NCBI RefSeq assembly: GCF_020991005.1
Contig: NZ_JAJLLW010000001.1
Coordinates: 186,001-250,000 of the forward strand
Length of the DNA: 64,000 bases
From: Halomonas sp. CUBES01
Lineage (GTDB): Bacteria > Pseudomonadota > Gammaproteobacteria > Pseudomonadales > Halomonadaceae
Direction: 5' to 3'
Below are positions 24,869 through 32,914 of the stretch, one piece after another (within the stretch, counting starts at the first letter, position 1; each line of letters begins with the position of its first letter). Both the position numbers and the translations under genes were made by a program. The notes below the pieces were generated by a model, which was not told the origin of the DNA, did not search any database, and saw nothing but the letters and a program-made list of their open reading frames with translations.

Positions 24869-25932
24869 GCCGTTGCCTCCTGGGGTTGCTCGGCCTGCTC
24901 CTCTTTTAAGATGCGATCAATAATGCGGCGCGCTTGTACGCCCCCACCGTCAATATTGAGTTTCAGCAGTTGGCGGTCGGGGTAGAGCAGCAGGTTGCGC
25001 TGCTGTGCCTCGAGCATCTCAAGATCCTCTTCGAAGATCTTGCCCTGACCCTCGCGAATCTTATCGGTAAGCGCTTGGTCTTCCGGCTTGAAGTTGCGAG
25101 CCATGCCCCAGAAGTACCAGATAGAGGTATCGGTCTCCGGGGTGATAAAGTCGACCACGATACTTGAGGCTTTGACATTGGCCGGTGCGTTGGCCCCGCC
25201 ATTGCCTGCGTGGGCTACGCCGACGTCGATTAACACATGGCTGGGTGGGGTAAAGCGGCAGATCTGCCAGCGGTCTACGGGCACATCGTCAGCCAGCCCG
25301 TTCCCCTTGAGGGCGGCCTGCCAGAAAGGCGGCGCGGGTATGTTTTCCATTTCACGGCTGGTGACCACTTCATCGCCGTTTACCGTTGTGTCCGGCGCCG
25401 CCTCTTCTATCTCGGGTTGGCCAATGCTGGAGGCATGCACATAGGTCTCATGAGTAAGGTCCATGAGGTTGTCGATCATCAGGCGATATTCACACTGAAT
25501 ATGGTAAAGGCCGCCGCCATAAGCCCAGTCGGGATTATTGGCCCAGTGCAGCTCGGGAATCAGATCAGCGTCAGCCTTTTCGGGGTCGCCCGGCCAGATC
25601 CAGATAAAGCCATGACGTTCTTCAACGGGATAGGCGCGGTTGCTTGGAAAGCCGCGAACCCGCTGACCGGGCATGCTGTCGCATTTGCCGCTGCAGTTCA
25701 TCTCGAGGCCGTGGTAACCGCACACCAGCTTGCCATCACGGACAAAGCCCAGTGAGAGTGGAGCGCCGCGATGAGGACAGAAGTCCTCCACGGCAGCAAC
25801 GCGACCTTCATCGCCGCGGAAGAAAACTAGTTGCTTATTGCAAATAGTTCGCCCGAGCGGCTTGTCGGTAAGCTCATCAGGGGTGCAGGCGACGTACCAT
25901 GTGTTCATTGGGTAGGGGGCTTGTTGTGTCAC
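24865..25932 (-). CDS. vanA: Vanillate O-demethylase, oxygenase subunit
   Basis: This Rieske non-heme oxygenase demethylates vanillate to protocatechuate and formaldehyde. The Rieske ligands are in FCPHRGAPLSLG and VCGYHGLEMNCSG. The mononuclear iron site is in DNLMDLTHETYVHAS. MNTWYVACTPDELTDKPLGR near the N-terminus is typical VanA. A GTG at 25932 preceded by AAGGAG gives 355 residues, the normal length; the longer open frame to 26019 is unlikely because it crosses the operator. Divergent from vanR, with an ATTGGATCCAA operator 47 bp upstream of the start. Confidence 0.94.
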   Translation of the reverse strand: MTQQAPYPMNTWYVACTPDELTDKPLGRTICNKQLVFFRGDEGRVAAVEDFCPHRGAPLSLGFVRDGKLVCGYHGLEMNCSGKCDSMPGQRVRGFPSNRAYPVEERHGFIWIWPGDPEKADADLIPELHWANNPDWAYGGGLYHIQCEYRLMIDNLMDLTHETYVHASSIGQPEIEEAAPDTTVNGDEVVTSREMENIPAPPFWQAALKGNGLADDVPVDRWQICRFTPPSHVLIDVGVAHAGNGGANAPANVKASSIVVDFITPETDTSIWYFWGMARNFKPEDQALTDKIREGQGKIFEEDLEMLEAQQRNLLLYPDRQLLKLNIDGGGVQARRIIDRILKEEQAEQPQEATA

Positions 25933-25978
25933 GGTCAACTCCTTCTTGGTATTGTTGATGGGTATTTGAATCATTGTT

Positions 25979-25990
25979 ATTGGATCCAAA
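25979..25990. promoter_or_regulatory. VanR operator before vanA
   Basis: ATTGGATCCAAA contains the perfect 10-bp palindrome TTGGATCCAA. As I recall, Caulobacter VanR binds ATTGGATCCAAT, so 11 of 12 bases agree. It lies 47 bp before vanA and 93 bp before vanR, where it can control both. Vanillate is the known inducer of VanR. Confidence 0.75.
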
Positions 25991-26082
25991 GTAAAGGCTA
26001 GAAGGGTTTTTACCGTCAACCTATACTTTCGTAGCGTGCGCTAACGGGTCGCTAAAACTTGTTGATATGAGAGAAAAACCAC

Positions 26083-26760
26083 ATGAGTGACGACGATAAA
26101 AGCCTGGTCAGTCGGCTCCGCAAGCTGATAGGTGCGGGCCACTACCACCCAGGAGAGCGTCTTGGGGAAGAGGCGGTAGCCGAGCAGTTCGGTGTTTCAA
26201 GAACGCCGGTGCGCCTGGCGTTTCGCACGCTGGAGCAGGAGGGATTGCTCCAGCGTGCGGGCAAGCGGGGATTTATGGTGCGTGAGTTTACTCAGGCCGA
26301 TGTTCACTGCGCCGTTGAGGTTCGCGGGGTGTTGGAGGGGCTGGCCGCCCGACGCCTGGCGGAGCGGGGCATGCCGCAAGATGTGGCCGAGTCACTGGGT
26401 TTTTGGATCCAAAAAGGCAGGCGGCTACTGGATAAAGGGTACCTGTTGGAAGCCGATATCAATCAATGGAGCGATATCAATTCACACTTCCATGGCAGCA
26501 TTGTGGGGGCTGCCGATAGCCGTGTGGTGGCCGATGCCATTTCGCGAAATAACCATCTTCCTTTTGCTGCCGCCGACTCCATCATTATCGATAGCGAGGA
26601 TTTGGCGCGAGAGTTCAAGAAACTGCAGCTGGCCCAGTTTCACCATGAGCTTATATTTCAGTCGCTTAAGTCAGGGGAGGGTGCCCGTGCGGAAATGTTG
26701 ATGCGTGAGCACGCGCTGATTGGGCTGCGTTATCCCGAGCTGCTGGCTGATAACCCCTGA
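26083..26760 (+). CDS. vanR: GntR-family (FCD) repressor of vanillate catabolism
   Basis: The 225-residue protein has an N-terminal GntR winged helix (GERLGEEAVAEQFGVSRTPVRLAFRTLEQEGLLQ, residues about 26-60) and a C-terminal FCD effector domain with HFHGSIVGAADSRVVADAI. It is divergent from vanA and a conserved VanR operator lies between them, which fixes its likely role as the vanillate-responsive repressor. A second palindrome with the same core lies within its reading frame at 26400-26415. A terminator follows 98 bp downstream. Confidence 0.9.
   Translation: MSDDDKSLVSRLRKLIGAGHYHPGERLGEEAVAEQFGVSRTPVRLAFRTLEQEGLLQRAGKRGFMVREFTQADVHCAVEVRGVLEGLAARRLAERGMPQDVAESLGFWIQKGRRLLDKGYLLEADINQWSDINSHFHGSIVGAADSRVVADAISRNNHLPFAAADSIIIDSEDLAREFKKLQLAQFHHELIFQSLKSGEGARAEMLMREHALIGLRYPELLADNP
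26400..26415. promoter_or_regulatory. Intragenic palindrome with VanR-operator core inside vanR
   Basis: TTTTTGGATCCAAAAA is a perfect 16-bp palindrome that includes the TTGGATCCAA core of the vanA operator. It encodes the Trp-Ile-Gln stretch of VanR. It may be a secondary VanR site that loops to, or blocks, the vanR transcript, or a coincidence of codon choice. Confidence 0.4.
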
Positions 26761-26858
26761 AGCGAAGAGTCATTTAGTTTCAATATGTAATTAAACCAAA
26801 GTATAAAATATTTAAAATTCCATTTAATCAATAGTTTGTATTATCTCAATCAGATAAG

Positions 26859-26893
26859 ACCTCCGCCTTAATTGACAGGTGGAGGTTTTTTTT
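26859..26893 (+). terminator. Terminator downstream of vanR
   Basis: ACCTCCGCC and GGTGGAGGT form a 9-bp stem with one mismatch, followed by a run of T. It lies 98 bp after vanR within an AT-rich spacer and isolates vanR from the porin gene. Confidence 0.75.
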
Positions 26894-26920
26894 GCAGCTT
26901 TAGTACGTAATGCGGATCAG

Positions 26921-26937
26921 CGTTCGCATTGAGAACA
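26921..26937. promoter_or_regulatory. Imperfect PcaR-type palindrome, site E (before the porin)
   Basis: CGTTCG-CATTG-AGAACA matches GTTCG-N5-CGAAC at nine of ten arm positions. It lies 39 bp before the porin start, close to the distance seen at sites C (42 bp) and D (34-35 bp). A TACAAT hexamer follows at 26940-26945. Being imperfect, it needs comparison with related genomes. Confidence 0.45.
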
Positions 26938-26975
26938 AATACAATTAGACTCGACACTAAAAGCAGAGATCAACA

Positions 26976-28169
26976 ATGAAAATGAACCGTTTTGTTGCAT
27001 GCGCCCTTCTGACACCCTGTGCTTTTGCTGCTCAGGCCCATGCCTTTGACGTAGTGGAAGCAGGGCAACCCGTGGTAACCGGTGAGCCAAGCCGCGTAGG
27101 CCCGCCCTGGAACCATCGGTCGACGATCAATATTCCCGGCACGCAAACAGATATCGCCTTCGGCGGGTACGTCAAGCTTGATGCCTTTTACGACTTCGAT
27201 TACGACCTGGGCACATCGACCAACCCTTACGCGGTCATGAACCCGGGCAACAAGACCGATGGTCGCACCAGCTTTACGGCCTATGAGTCACGCCTGAATT
27301 TTCGTACGCAGACCCAAACCGACTATGGGCGTCTATCGACTTACTTCGAGGGGCACTTTGTCCCCGACGGCAAATTTGGCCTGCGCCATGCCTACGGGGA
27401 GCTCAATGGCTTTCTAGCCGGGCAGACATGGTCAAACTTCATGAGCTTCGTGGGCGGTACGCATACGCTGGCGTTAGGCGACCCCAAGGGCTACGCCTTC
27501 GAGCGGCAGGCGCAGTTACGCTATACGCAGCCGGTGGGCGACGGTACGTTTTCGGCTGCCCTGGAAAATCCCACCACCGTCATTGCTCGCAATGACGCCG
27601 ACGTTGCCGATGGCGAGAGCCAACTGCCCGACTTGACGCTGCGCTATGAATACAAGCGCCTGTTTGCCCTGTCGGGGATCGCGCGTCAACTGTCGACCAA
27701 TAACATCACCAACACCATCGATGACGACGCCACTGGCTATGGGGTTCAGGCGCAGTTCAATATGCCCTTCAGCTCGACGACCAGCTTGCGGGGCAGCGCT
27801 ACCTTCGGCGAGGGCATCGGTAACTATATGGGGAATCCCGGTAATGTGGGTCACCGTAATGCCCCGGACGTGTATGTGGAGGGTACTGACATCGAAACGA
27901 TCGAAACCCAGGCGTTTGGTCTGTCGCTCAATCATTACTGGACGGACAGCTGGTTCAGTTCCGCCGGCGTTTCGCGCCTGGAGCAGGATCTGCCGTCTGG
28001 CTATGGCGATCATTTCGAAACCCTTGACTACGCGTTTGCCAACGTCATTTGGGACGTCACCGAACGCATGGCGGTCGGTCTCGAATACCAGCATGCCGAT
28101 ATCGAGCAGGTGAACGGTGATGCCAATGATGCAAGCCGACTGCAGGCAAGTGCCACCTTCCAGTTCTAG
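26976..28169 (+). CDS. DcaP-like trimeric outer-membrane porin
   Basis: The 397-residue protein has a signal peptide (MNRFVACALLTPCAFAAQAHA) and a beta-rich body with alternating residues ending in the outer-membrane signal SATFQF (terminal Phe). FGGYVKLDAFYDFDYDLGTS, FTAYESRLNFRTQT and GQTWSNFMSFVG match the DcaP porin family, whose members pass dicarboxylates and aromatic acids such as phthalates. It is placed between vanR and the ferulate genes and has a PcaR-like site. I infer that it admits aromatic acids to the periplasm, where TRAP binding proteins collect them. Confidence 0.82.
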   Translation: MKMNRFVACALLTPCAFAAQAHAFDVVEAGQPVVTGEPSRVGPPWNHRSTINIPGTQTDIAFGGYVKLDAFYDFDYDLGTSTNPYAVMNPGNKTDGRTSFTAYESRLNFRTQTQTDYGRLSTYFEGHFVPDGKFGLRHAYGELNGFLAGQTWSNFMSFVGGTHTLALGDPKGYAFERQAQLRYTQPVGDGTFSAALENPTTVIARNDADVADGESQLPDLTLRYEYKRLFALSGIARQLSTNNITNTIDDDATGYGVQAQFNMPFSSTTSLRGSATFGEGIGNYMGNPGNVGHRNAPDVYVEGTDIETIETQAFGLSLNHYWTDSWFSSAGVSRLEQDLPSGYGDHFETLDYAFANVIWDVTERMAVGLEYQHADIEQVNGDANDASRLQASATFQF

Positions 28170-28232
28170 CGATTTACGCTTTGCAGTGATGTGAAGGTGT
28201 CAGTGATGTACCGCTGTTTTGATCACGTTTTG

Positions 28233-28257
28233 GGCTGGCGCTTTGCCAGCCTTTTTT
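28233..28257 (+). terminator. Terminator of the porin gene
   Basis: GGCTGGC-GCTTT-GCCAGCC forms a perfect 7-bp stem followed by TTTTTT, 63 bp after the porin stop and before the convergent thiolase gene. Confidence 0.88.
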
Positions 28258-28334
28258 GTGCATGTGTGCAGGGCCAGCGGGAAGGCTTTGCTACGCAGCC
28301 GCTCAGTCGCTTGATGGTCGCGTGAGCCCAAGGC

Positions 28335-29570
28335 TTATTCGGGCGTGTGCTCGAGCAGTATGGCCATCCCTTGTCCGCCCCCGATGCAGGCGGCGGCGAT
28401 GCCATAGCGCATCCCATCGCGTTTGAGCTGGCGAGCGAGCGTCATTGCGAGACGCAGGCCGGTCGCGGCCAACGGATGGCCAATGGCGATGGCGCCGCCA
28501 TGGACGTTGAGCTTGGTGAGGTCGAGATCCAGCTCGCGGGCGACGGCAAGCACCTGTGCACCCTGAGCCTCATTGATCTCAAGGCAGTCAATATCGTCGA
28601 GCGTGAGGCCGCTGCGTTCCAGCAGCAGCCGAATGGCGGGGGCGGGCCCGATACCCATGAGCTCGGGGGCTACGCCGACCACGGCGGTGGCGCACAGGCG
28701 TGCCAGAGGTGGCGTGCCCATGTGCGAGCCCGCCATCACCAGTGCCGCTGCGGCACCATCGACCACGGCGGCGCTGTTGCCTGCGGTTTGTACGCCGTCG
28801 TCGTATACCGACGGTAACGGGTTCAATACGCTCCGAGGCGAAGGCCGGATATGCGTATCCTGGTCCACGCGGTTGATCTTGCGGGGGAGGCGTATGCCCC
28901 GGTCATAATAGCCAGGCAGGGAGAAGGTTTCGTTGCCAACCGCTACGATCTCCGCAGAGAAAATCCCTTGCGCCTGGGCGTCGACCGCGCGGGCGAAGCT
29001 GCGCTCGGCATAGACGTCTACCTGCTCACGGGTGATGGCATAGCGCTGCGCCAGCTTATCGGCGGTCTGAATCATGGATACACCAGGCGCCGGATCCATG
29101 AGCGCTTCCCACAGGAAGTCCTTGAAGGCCACCTGTTCACCCAACTTGAAGCCTCCTCGGTGGGTATAAGCGACAATCGGGTTGCGGGTCATGGATTCCG
29201 TGCCGACACACAGCACGCGTGTGGCCTGGCCAAGGGCAATCTGTTCCGCGGCCTGTTTCAGCAGTTCAAACCCGGTGCCGCAGACGCGTTGCGCATGCAG
29301 GGCAGGTACCTCCTGAGGCACCCCCGCATACAGCCCAATATGGCGGGGGAGTAAGTAGGCGTCGACACTGGCTTGTGCCACTGAGCCTGCGATGACGGAA
29401 TCCACATCTGCGGGAGACGTGCCGCATGCGGCCAGCACCTCCCGGGCCACCTTGATACCAAGGTCGGTGGGTGAATTGGCGCCTAACGCACCGTTCAGGT
29501 CGGTAAACGGCGTGCGGAAGGCGGCAACCAGGTGGATGTCTTCAAAGGCCGCGTAGTGGCCGCGTGTCAT
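28335..29570 (-). CDS. Acetyl-CoA acetyltransferase-type thiolase beside feruloyl-CoA synthetase
   Basis: The 411-residue protein has thiolase motifs: acyl cysteine in QRVCGTGFELLKQ, CLEINEAQGAQVLA, IGHPLAATGLRLA and the second cysteine in AACIGGGQGMA. The usual NEAFA is NEAQG here, a departure from PcaF. ATG 29570 follows GGGAG; the open frame extends to 29684, overlapping fcs. In P. putida a thiolase (aat) lies beside fcs and has been proposed for a beta-oxidative ferulate route. No acyl-CoA dehydrogenase or hydroxyacyl-CoA dehydrogenase is nearby, so the role here is unclear. Confidence 0.85.
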   Translation of the reverse strand: MTRGHYAAFEDIHLVAAFRTPFTDLNGALGANSPTDLGIKVAREVLAACGTSPADVDSVIAGSVAQASVDAYLLPRHIGLYAGVPQEVPALHAQRVCGTGFELLKQAAEQIALGQATRVLCVGTESMTRNPIVAYTHRGGFKLGEQVAFKDFLWEALMDPAPGVSMIQTADKLAQRYAITREQVDVYAERSFARAVDAQAQGIFSAEIVAVGNETFSLPGYYDRGIRLPRKINRVDQDTHIRPSPRSVLNPLPSVYDDGVQTAGNSAAVVDGAAAALVMAGSHMGTPPLARLCATAVVGVAPELMGIGPAPAIRLLLERSGLTLDDIDCLEINEAQGAQVLAVARELDLDLTKLNVHGGAIAIGHPLAATGLRLAMTLARQLKRDGMRYGIAAACIGGGQGMAILLEHTPE

Positions 29571-29655
29571 GAGTATGCTCCCAACGTGGTCTCGGGAGCA
29601 GCCTCGAGCGGGTCCTGTGCTCCACTGGGTAACCCGGGGGTCGGTGTCTAGGTGC

Positions 29656-31464
29656 TCAGCTGGCGGGCAGCACAATGCGTGCATCCCGAGGCGGCTCGGC
29701 GTAGAGGCAGGCTACGAGGTTCGGGTAGCGCTCGCGAACCAGCCGCTGATTCACCGACCCTTTGTCGGTGACTTCGCCCTGGTCGGCGGAGAGCGGCTGA
29801 TCCAGCAGGAGCAGGCGATCCAGCCGCATGGAGCTTGACTGGCCGTGACCATGCGCGGCCAGGCGTTCGGCGAACCATTGGTGCAGCTCGGGGTTCGTGG
29901 CGAGCGCCTCGAGGGAAGCGCTTGCCTGGCCAAGGTGCTGTTGGCAGGCTGGCAGATTCAAGACGACGAATCCGGTGAGGTAGTCGCGCCCTTCGCCAAC
30001 CACCACGATGTCCTGTACCAGAGGGGCAAAGTGCTCGACAAGGTGGAGGCGTAGCGTGCCCACATTGACCCAGGTGCCGGTGACCAGCTTGAAGTTCTCG
30101 CTGAGTCGACCGTCGAACAGCAGCCCCCGCTCCGGGTGGTCGGGGTCAAGCAGGCGCATGGCGTCGCCGGTGCAGTAGAACCCTTCGTCGTCAAACGCCT
30201 CGTGCGTCCGCTGGGCATCCCGCCAGTAGCCCGGCGTGACGTTGAGGCCCTTGAGACGCGCTTCCCATTTATCGTCCGTGGCCACCAGCTTGAGCGTCAT
30301 GCCGGGAACGGGCACGCCTATCAGCCCCGGTATGTCGCCAGGGTCGTCGGTGCAGAAGGCCAGGCACGCTTCCGTGGAGCCCAGGCCGCTTAACATGGGC
30401 ACAGGGGCGCCACGGCTCTGTCGTCCCAGGGTTTCCAGGGCGGTTCGCACATGCCCGGGCAGCACGGCGCCGCCGAAGTGCATCATTTCCAGGTGGCGGA
30501 AGAAGGCGGCGCGCAGCGTGTCGTCGTCGCGTAAGTGTTCGACCAGCGCCTCGAACCCCTTGGGGACGTTGCAATAAAACGTGGGTGAAACCTCGCGCAG
30601 GTTCTCGGCGGTACGACGAACTCCCTGGGCCGTGGGGTTGCCGTCATCAATGTATAAAGTGCCGCCGTTGTGAATCGCCATTCCCAGAATGGTATTGCCG
30701 CCGAAGGTATGGTGCCAGGGCAGCCAGTCGACCAGCACGGGTTTGCGCTGCTCCAGAAAGCCCAGTCGCTTCGTCAGCATGGCTTGATTGCTGCACAGCA
30801 TGCGGTGGGTGTTAATCACCGCCTTGGGCATGCCCGTCGATCCTGAGGTAAACAGTAACTTGGCGACACTGTCAGGCGTTACGCAGACGTGGGCGGCGTC
30901 AACTGCGGCGCTTGCCGGTGTCGCGGCGAGTGACGCGAGCGCCAGGGACCGTTGAGCCGGCGCGCTGGCCACGCAGGTAATGTTGTCGTCGCAAACGACC
31001 GCCAGCGCCTGGCTAAAGCGCGACTCGTCATCGACAAAAATCATGCCCGGTGTCACCAGCGCCATCACATGCTGCAGCTTGACGAAGTCTTCGGACAGCA
31101 GCGCGTAAGAAGGCGAGACCGGCACGTAGGGAATGCCGACATGCATGGCGGCACAGGCGAGCAGGGCATGGTCAATGCTATTGCCAGACAGCACCATCAG
31201 CGGACGTTCCGCTGACAAGCCGTGATCGAGCAATGCCTGTGCCAGGCAGGTCACCCGGGCCATCGCATCGCCAAACGTCAGCGTTCGCCACTTCTGCGGT
31301 CCATCCACTCGCTCCGCCAGAAACGTTTGCTGCGGTGTTTCACTGGCCCAGTGTGCGAGGCGTTGGGTCATGGCGCGGGGGTAGTCAGGTACGTCGCCAC
31401 CCTGCAGTCGATGGTCTTGAGCGTGTTGCGAGTGGCTGGGCGACGCGGGGGAGGGGGGTGACAT
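29656..31464 (-). CDS. fcs: Feruloyl-CoA synthetase
   Basis: The 602-residue AMP-forming ligase activates ferulate, p-coumarate or caffeate with ATP and CoA. The P-loop [18 protein letters not shown] lies near residue 215, [14 protein letters not shown] follows, and [21 protein letters not shown] and [18 protein letters not shown] are the later adenylation motifs. SENFKL-TGTWV is typical of the Fcs subgroup. The start is set at ATG 31464 because GGAG lies six bases upstream; an ATG at 31476 is possible. It is transcribed away from the MarR gene with an operator between, and is 85 bp ahead of the thiolase. Confidence 0.9.
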   Translation of the reverse strand: MSPPSPASPSHSQHAQDHRLQGGDVPDYPRAMTQRLAHWASETPQQTFLAERVDGPQKWRTLTFGDAMARVTCLAQALLDHGLSAERPLMVLSGNSIDHALLACAAMHVGIPYVPVSPSYALLSEDFVKLQHVMALVTPGMIFVDDESRFSQALAVVCDDNITCVASAPAQRSLALASLAATPASAAVDAAHVCVTPDSVAKLLFTSGSTGMPKAVINTHRMLCSNQAMLTKRLGFLEQRKPVLVDWLPWHHTFGGNTILGMAIHNGGTLYIDDGNPTAQGVRRTAENLREVSPTFYCNVPKGFEALVEHLRDDDTLRAAFFRHLEMMHFGGAVLPGHVRTALETLGRQSRGAPVPMLSGLGSTEACLAFCTDDPGDIPGLIGVPVPGMTLKLVATDDKWEARLKGLNVTPGYWRDAQRTHEAFDDEGFYCTGDAMRLLDPDHPERGLLFDGRLSENFKLVTGTWVNVGTLRLHLVEHFAPLVQDIVVVGEGRDYLTGFVVLNLPACQQHLGQASASLEALATNPELHQWFAERLAAHGHGQSSSMRLDRLLLLDQPLSADQGEVTDKGSVNQRLVRERYPNLVACLYAEPPRDARIVLPAS

Positions 31465-31527
31465 TCGTGGCTCCATAGCGAAAACTCTTGGTTTTATTGT
31501 GTGCTGTCATGCTGGCGCATATAGTTA

Positions 31528-31540
31528 TAGTTGTTAACTA
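31528..31540. promoter_or_regulatory. MarR-type operator 1, between fcs and the MarR gene
   Basis: TAGTT-GTT-AACTA is a perfect inverted repeat with 5-bp arms, within TATAGTTGTTAACTAGATA. It lies 63 bp before fcs and 69 bp before the MarR gene, so it can control both. The same repeat with spacer GAT recurs at 32172. Binding by the MarR protein is inferred. Confidence 0.6.
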
Positions 31541-31609
31541 GATAGTTGGCTAGGATGCCAGTATAAGACCTTGGTTGTATCTAACTCACTTGAGACGGGA
31601 ATTATTTTC

Positions 31610-32113
31610 ATGACCATATCCAAGAAGAGCGCATCTGTTCACCAGGTCGAGCCCGATGATAAAGAGCCGACGTCTGTTGCTGGACTGGCGCTTGAAAACC
31701 GCCTGGGTTATGCCTTGAGAAGAGCCCAGCTGACGGTTTTCAAGCATTTCAACGAAGCCATGCAGGCGTATGAAATACGTCCGGCCCAGTTCTCTTCGCT
31801 GGTAGTGATTGAAGGATATCCGGGGATAACCCAAACGAACCTGGCCAAGATACTGGATATTGATCCGCCCAGAATCGTTAGCCTTATCAATCACCTGGAG
31901 GAAAGAGGGCTGGCGTTGCGGGTACGCTGCAAGCGTGATAAGCGCTCCCACGGAATTTTCCTCAGCAAAAAGGGCGAGGCGTTGACCGAGCAGTTGAAAG
32001 CGTTGGCAGAACAAAGCGATATTCAGGCAACTCAATCACTTAGTGAGATTGAGCGGCGTCAATTGCTGTCTTTGCTGGTAAAAATCTATGCGCCGGACAC
32101 CGCCGACGAATAA
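31610..32113 (+). CDS. MarR-family regulator of hydroxycinnamate genes (FerR/FerC/HcaR-like)
   Basis: The 167-residue protein has the MarR winged helix with ENRLGYALRRAQLTVFKHF, IRPAQFSSLVVIEGYPGITQTNLAKIL, the recognition region PPRIVSLINHLEERGLALR and the wing RCKRDKRSHGIFLS. ATG 31610 gives a typical MarR length; an in-frame start at 31571 is weaker. It is divergent from fcs, and matching palindromes lie on both sides of the gene. MarR proteins in other ferulate clusters are relieved by hydroxycinnamoyl-CoA thioesters, which I infer to be the signal here. Confidence 0.87.
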   Translation: MTISKKSASVHQVEPDDKEPTSVAGLALENRLGYALRRAQLTVFKHFNEAMQAYEIRPAQFSSLVVIEGYPGITQTNLAKILDIDPPRIVSLINHLEERGLALRVRCKRDKRSHGIFLSKKGEALTEQLKALAEQSDIQATQSLSEIERRQLLSLLVKIYAPDTADE

Positions 32114-32171
32114 TGCTTTAGTCGTATTTTTAATAACGCCGCTTGCATGCTGTCTAAAAGAAAATTACTTA

Positions 32172-32184
32172 TAGTTGATAACTA
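32172..32184. promoter_or_regulatory. MarR-type operator 2, before the TRAP-ech-vdh operon
   Basis: TAGTT-GAT-AACTA, in the context TATAGTTGATAACTAGTTT, shares fifteen of the first sixteen bases with operator 1 (TATAGTTGnTAACTAG). It lies 58 bp after the MarR stop and 130 bp before dctQ. It probably controls the dctQM-ech-vdh-dctP operon. Confidence 0.6.
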
Positions 32185-32314
32185 GTTTGGTGTCGGCGAT
32201 CCCGGTTGTGCATGTCATGGGAGTTTCCGTATCCAGGGTGGCGTCCTGACCAAGCAAGAAACGATGCCATGCGCTACGCCAGACGGCGAATTCATATAAC
32301 AAAGAGACAAGACA

Positions 32315-32914
32315 ATGAGCAGTTTAGCGACGGTACCGAAAACCGGCACTGCACTGATGCGCCGCAGCCTCGAGACGCTCTGTCGGGTGGCCGCGATAAG
32401 CGGCGGCCTGCTAGTGGCGGCGCTCGCGATCATCACCGTCGTCAGCATCCTGGGTCGGTGGCTGGCAAGCGCGCCTGTCCTTAGCGATCTGTCTTTACTG
32501 GACTGGATGGGCCCCATCACGGGGAATTACGAGTTGGTGGAGATGGGGACCGCCATCGCGGTGTTCCTGTTCCTGCCCTACTGCCATCTGCGCGGCGGTC
32601 ACGTCACGGTGGACCTGGTGGTGATGCATGCGCCGACCATTATTCAGCGCGGGCTCGCCGTTGTCGCCGAGACCCTCTTTCTGGTGGTCTCGGGCGTAAT
32701 GACCTGGCGCCTCTACCACGGCCTGTTGGATAAACGTCGCTATATGGAAACCAGCATGCTGCTGGATATACCGCTCTGGTGGGGGTACATCGGCGGCATC
32801 GTGGGCCTGGCATTGTTGACGGCGGTTTGCCTGTGTCGCGCCACCGATGCGTTAGCGTACGAGCCCAGGTCACAGGCCCCGACGCAAGACAGTGCCGACC
32901 AAGGAGACCTGTGA
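32315..32914 (+). CDS. TRAP transporter small permease (DctQ type), ferulate operon
   Basis: The 199-residue four-helix protein is longer than the usual DctQ because of an N-terminal extension and a polar tail. The membrane core is GGLLVAALAIITVVSILGRWL, followed by YELVEMGTAIAVFLFLPYCHLRGGHVTVDLVV, then two more helices. Its TGA shares one base with the DctM start (TGATG), so the two are coupled. The binding protein of this system is probably the one at 36777, beyond ech and vdh. Confidence 0.88.
   Translation: MSSLATVPKTGTALMRRSLETLCRVAAISGGLLVAALAIITVVSILGRWLASAPVLSDLSLLDWMGPITGNYELVEMGTAIAVFLFLPYCHLRGGHVTVDLVVMHAPTIIQRGLAVVAETLFLVVSGVMTWRLYHGLLDKRRYMETSMLLDIPLWWGYIGGIVGLALLTAVCLCRATDALAYEPRSQAPTQDSADQGDL

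Noticed and set aside
25933..26019. Longer start of vanA at 26019
   Set aside because: It would place the VanR operator inside the gene; GTG 25932 has AAGGAG upstream and gives the normal VanA N-terminus.
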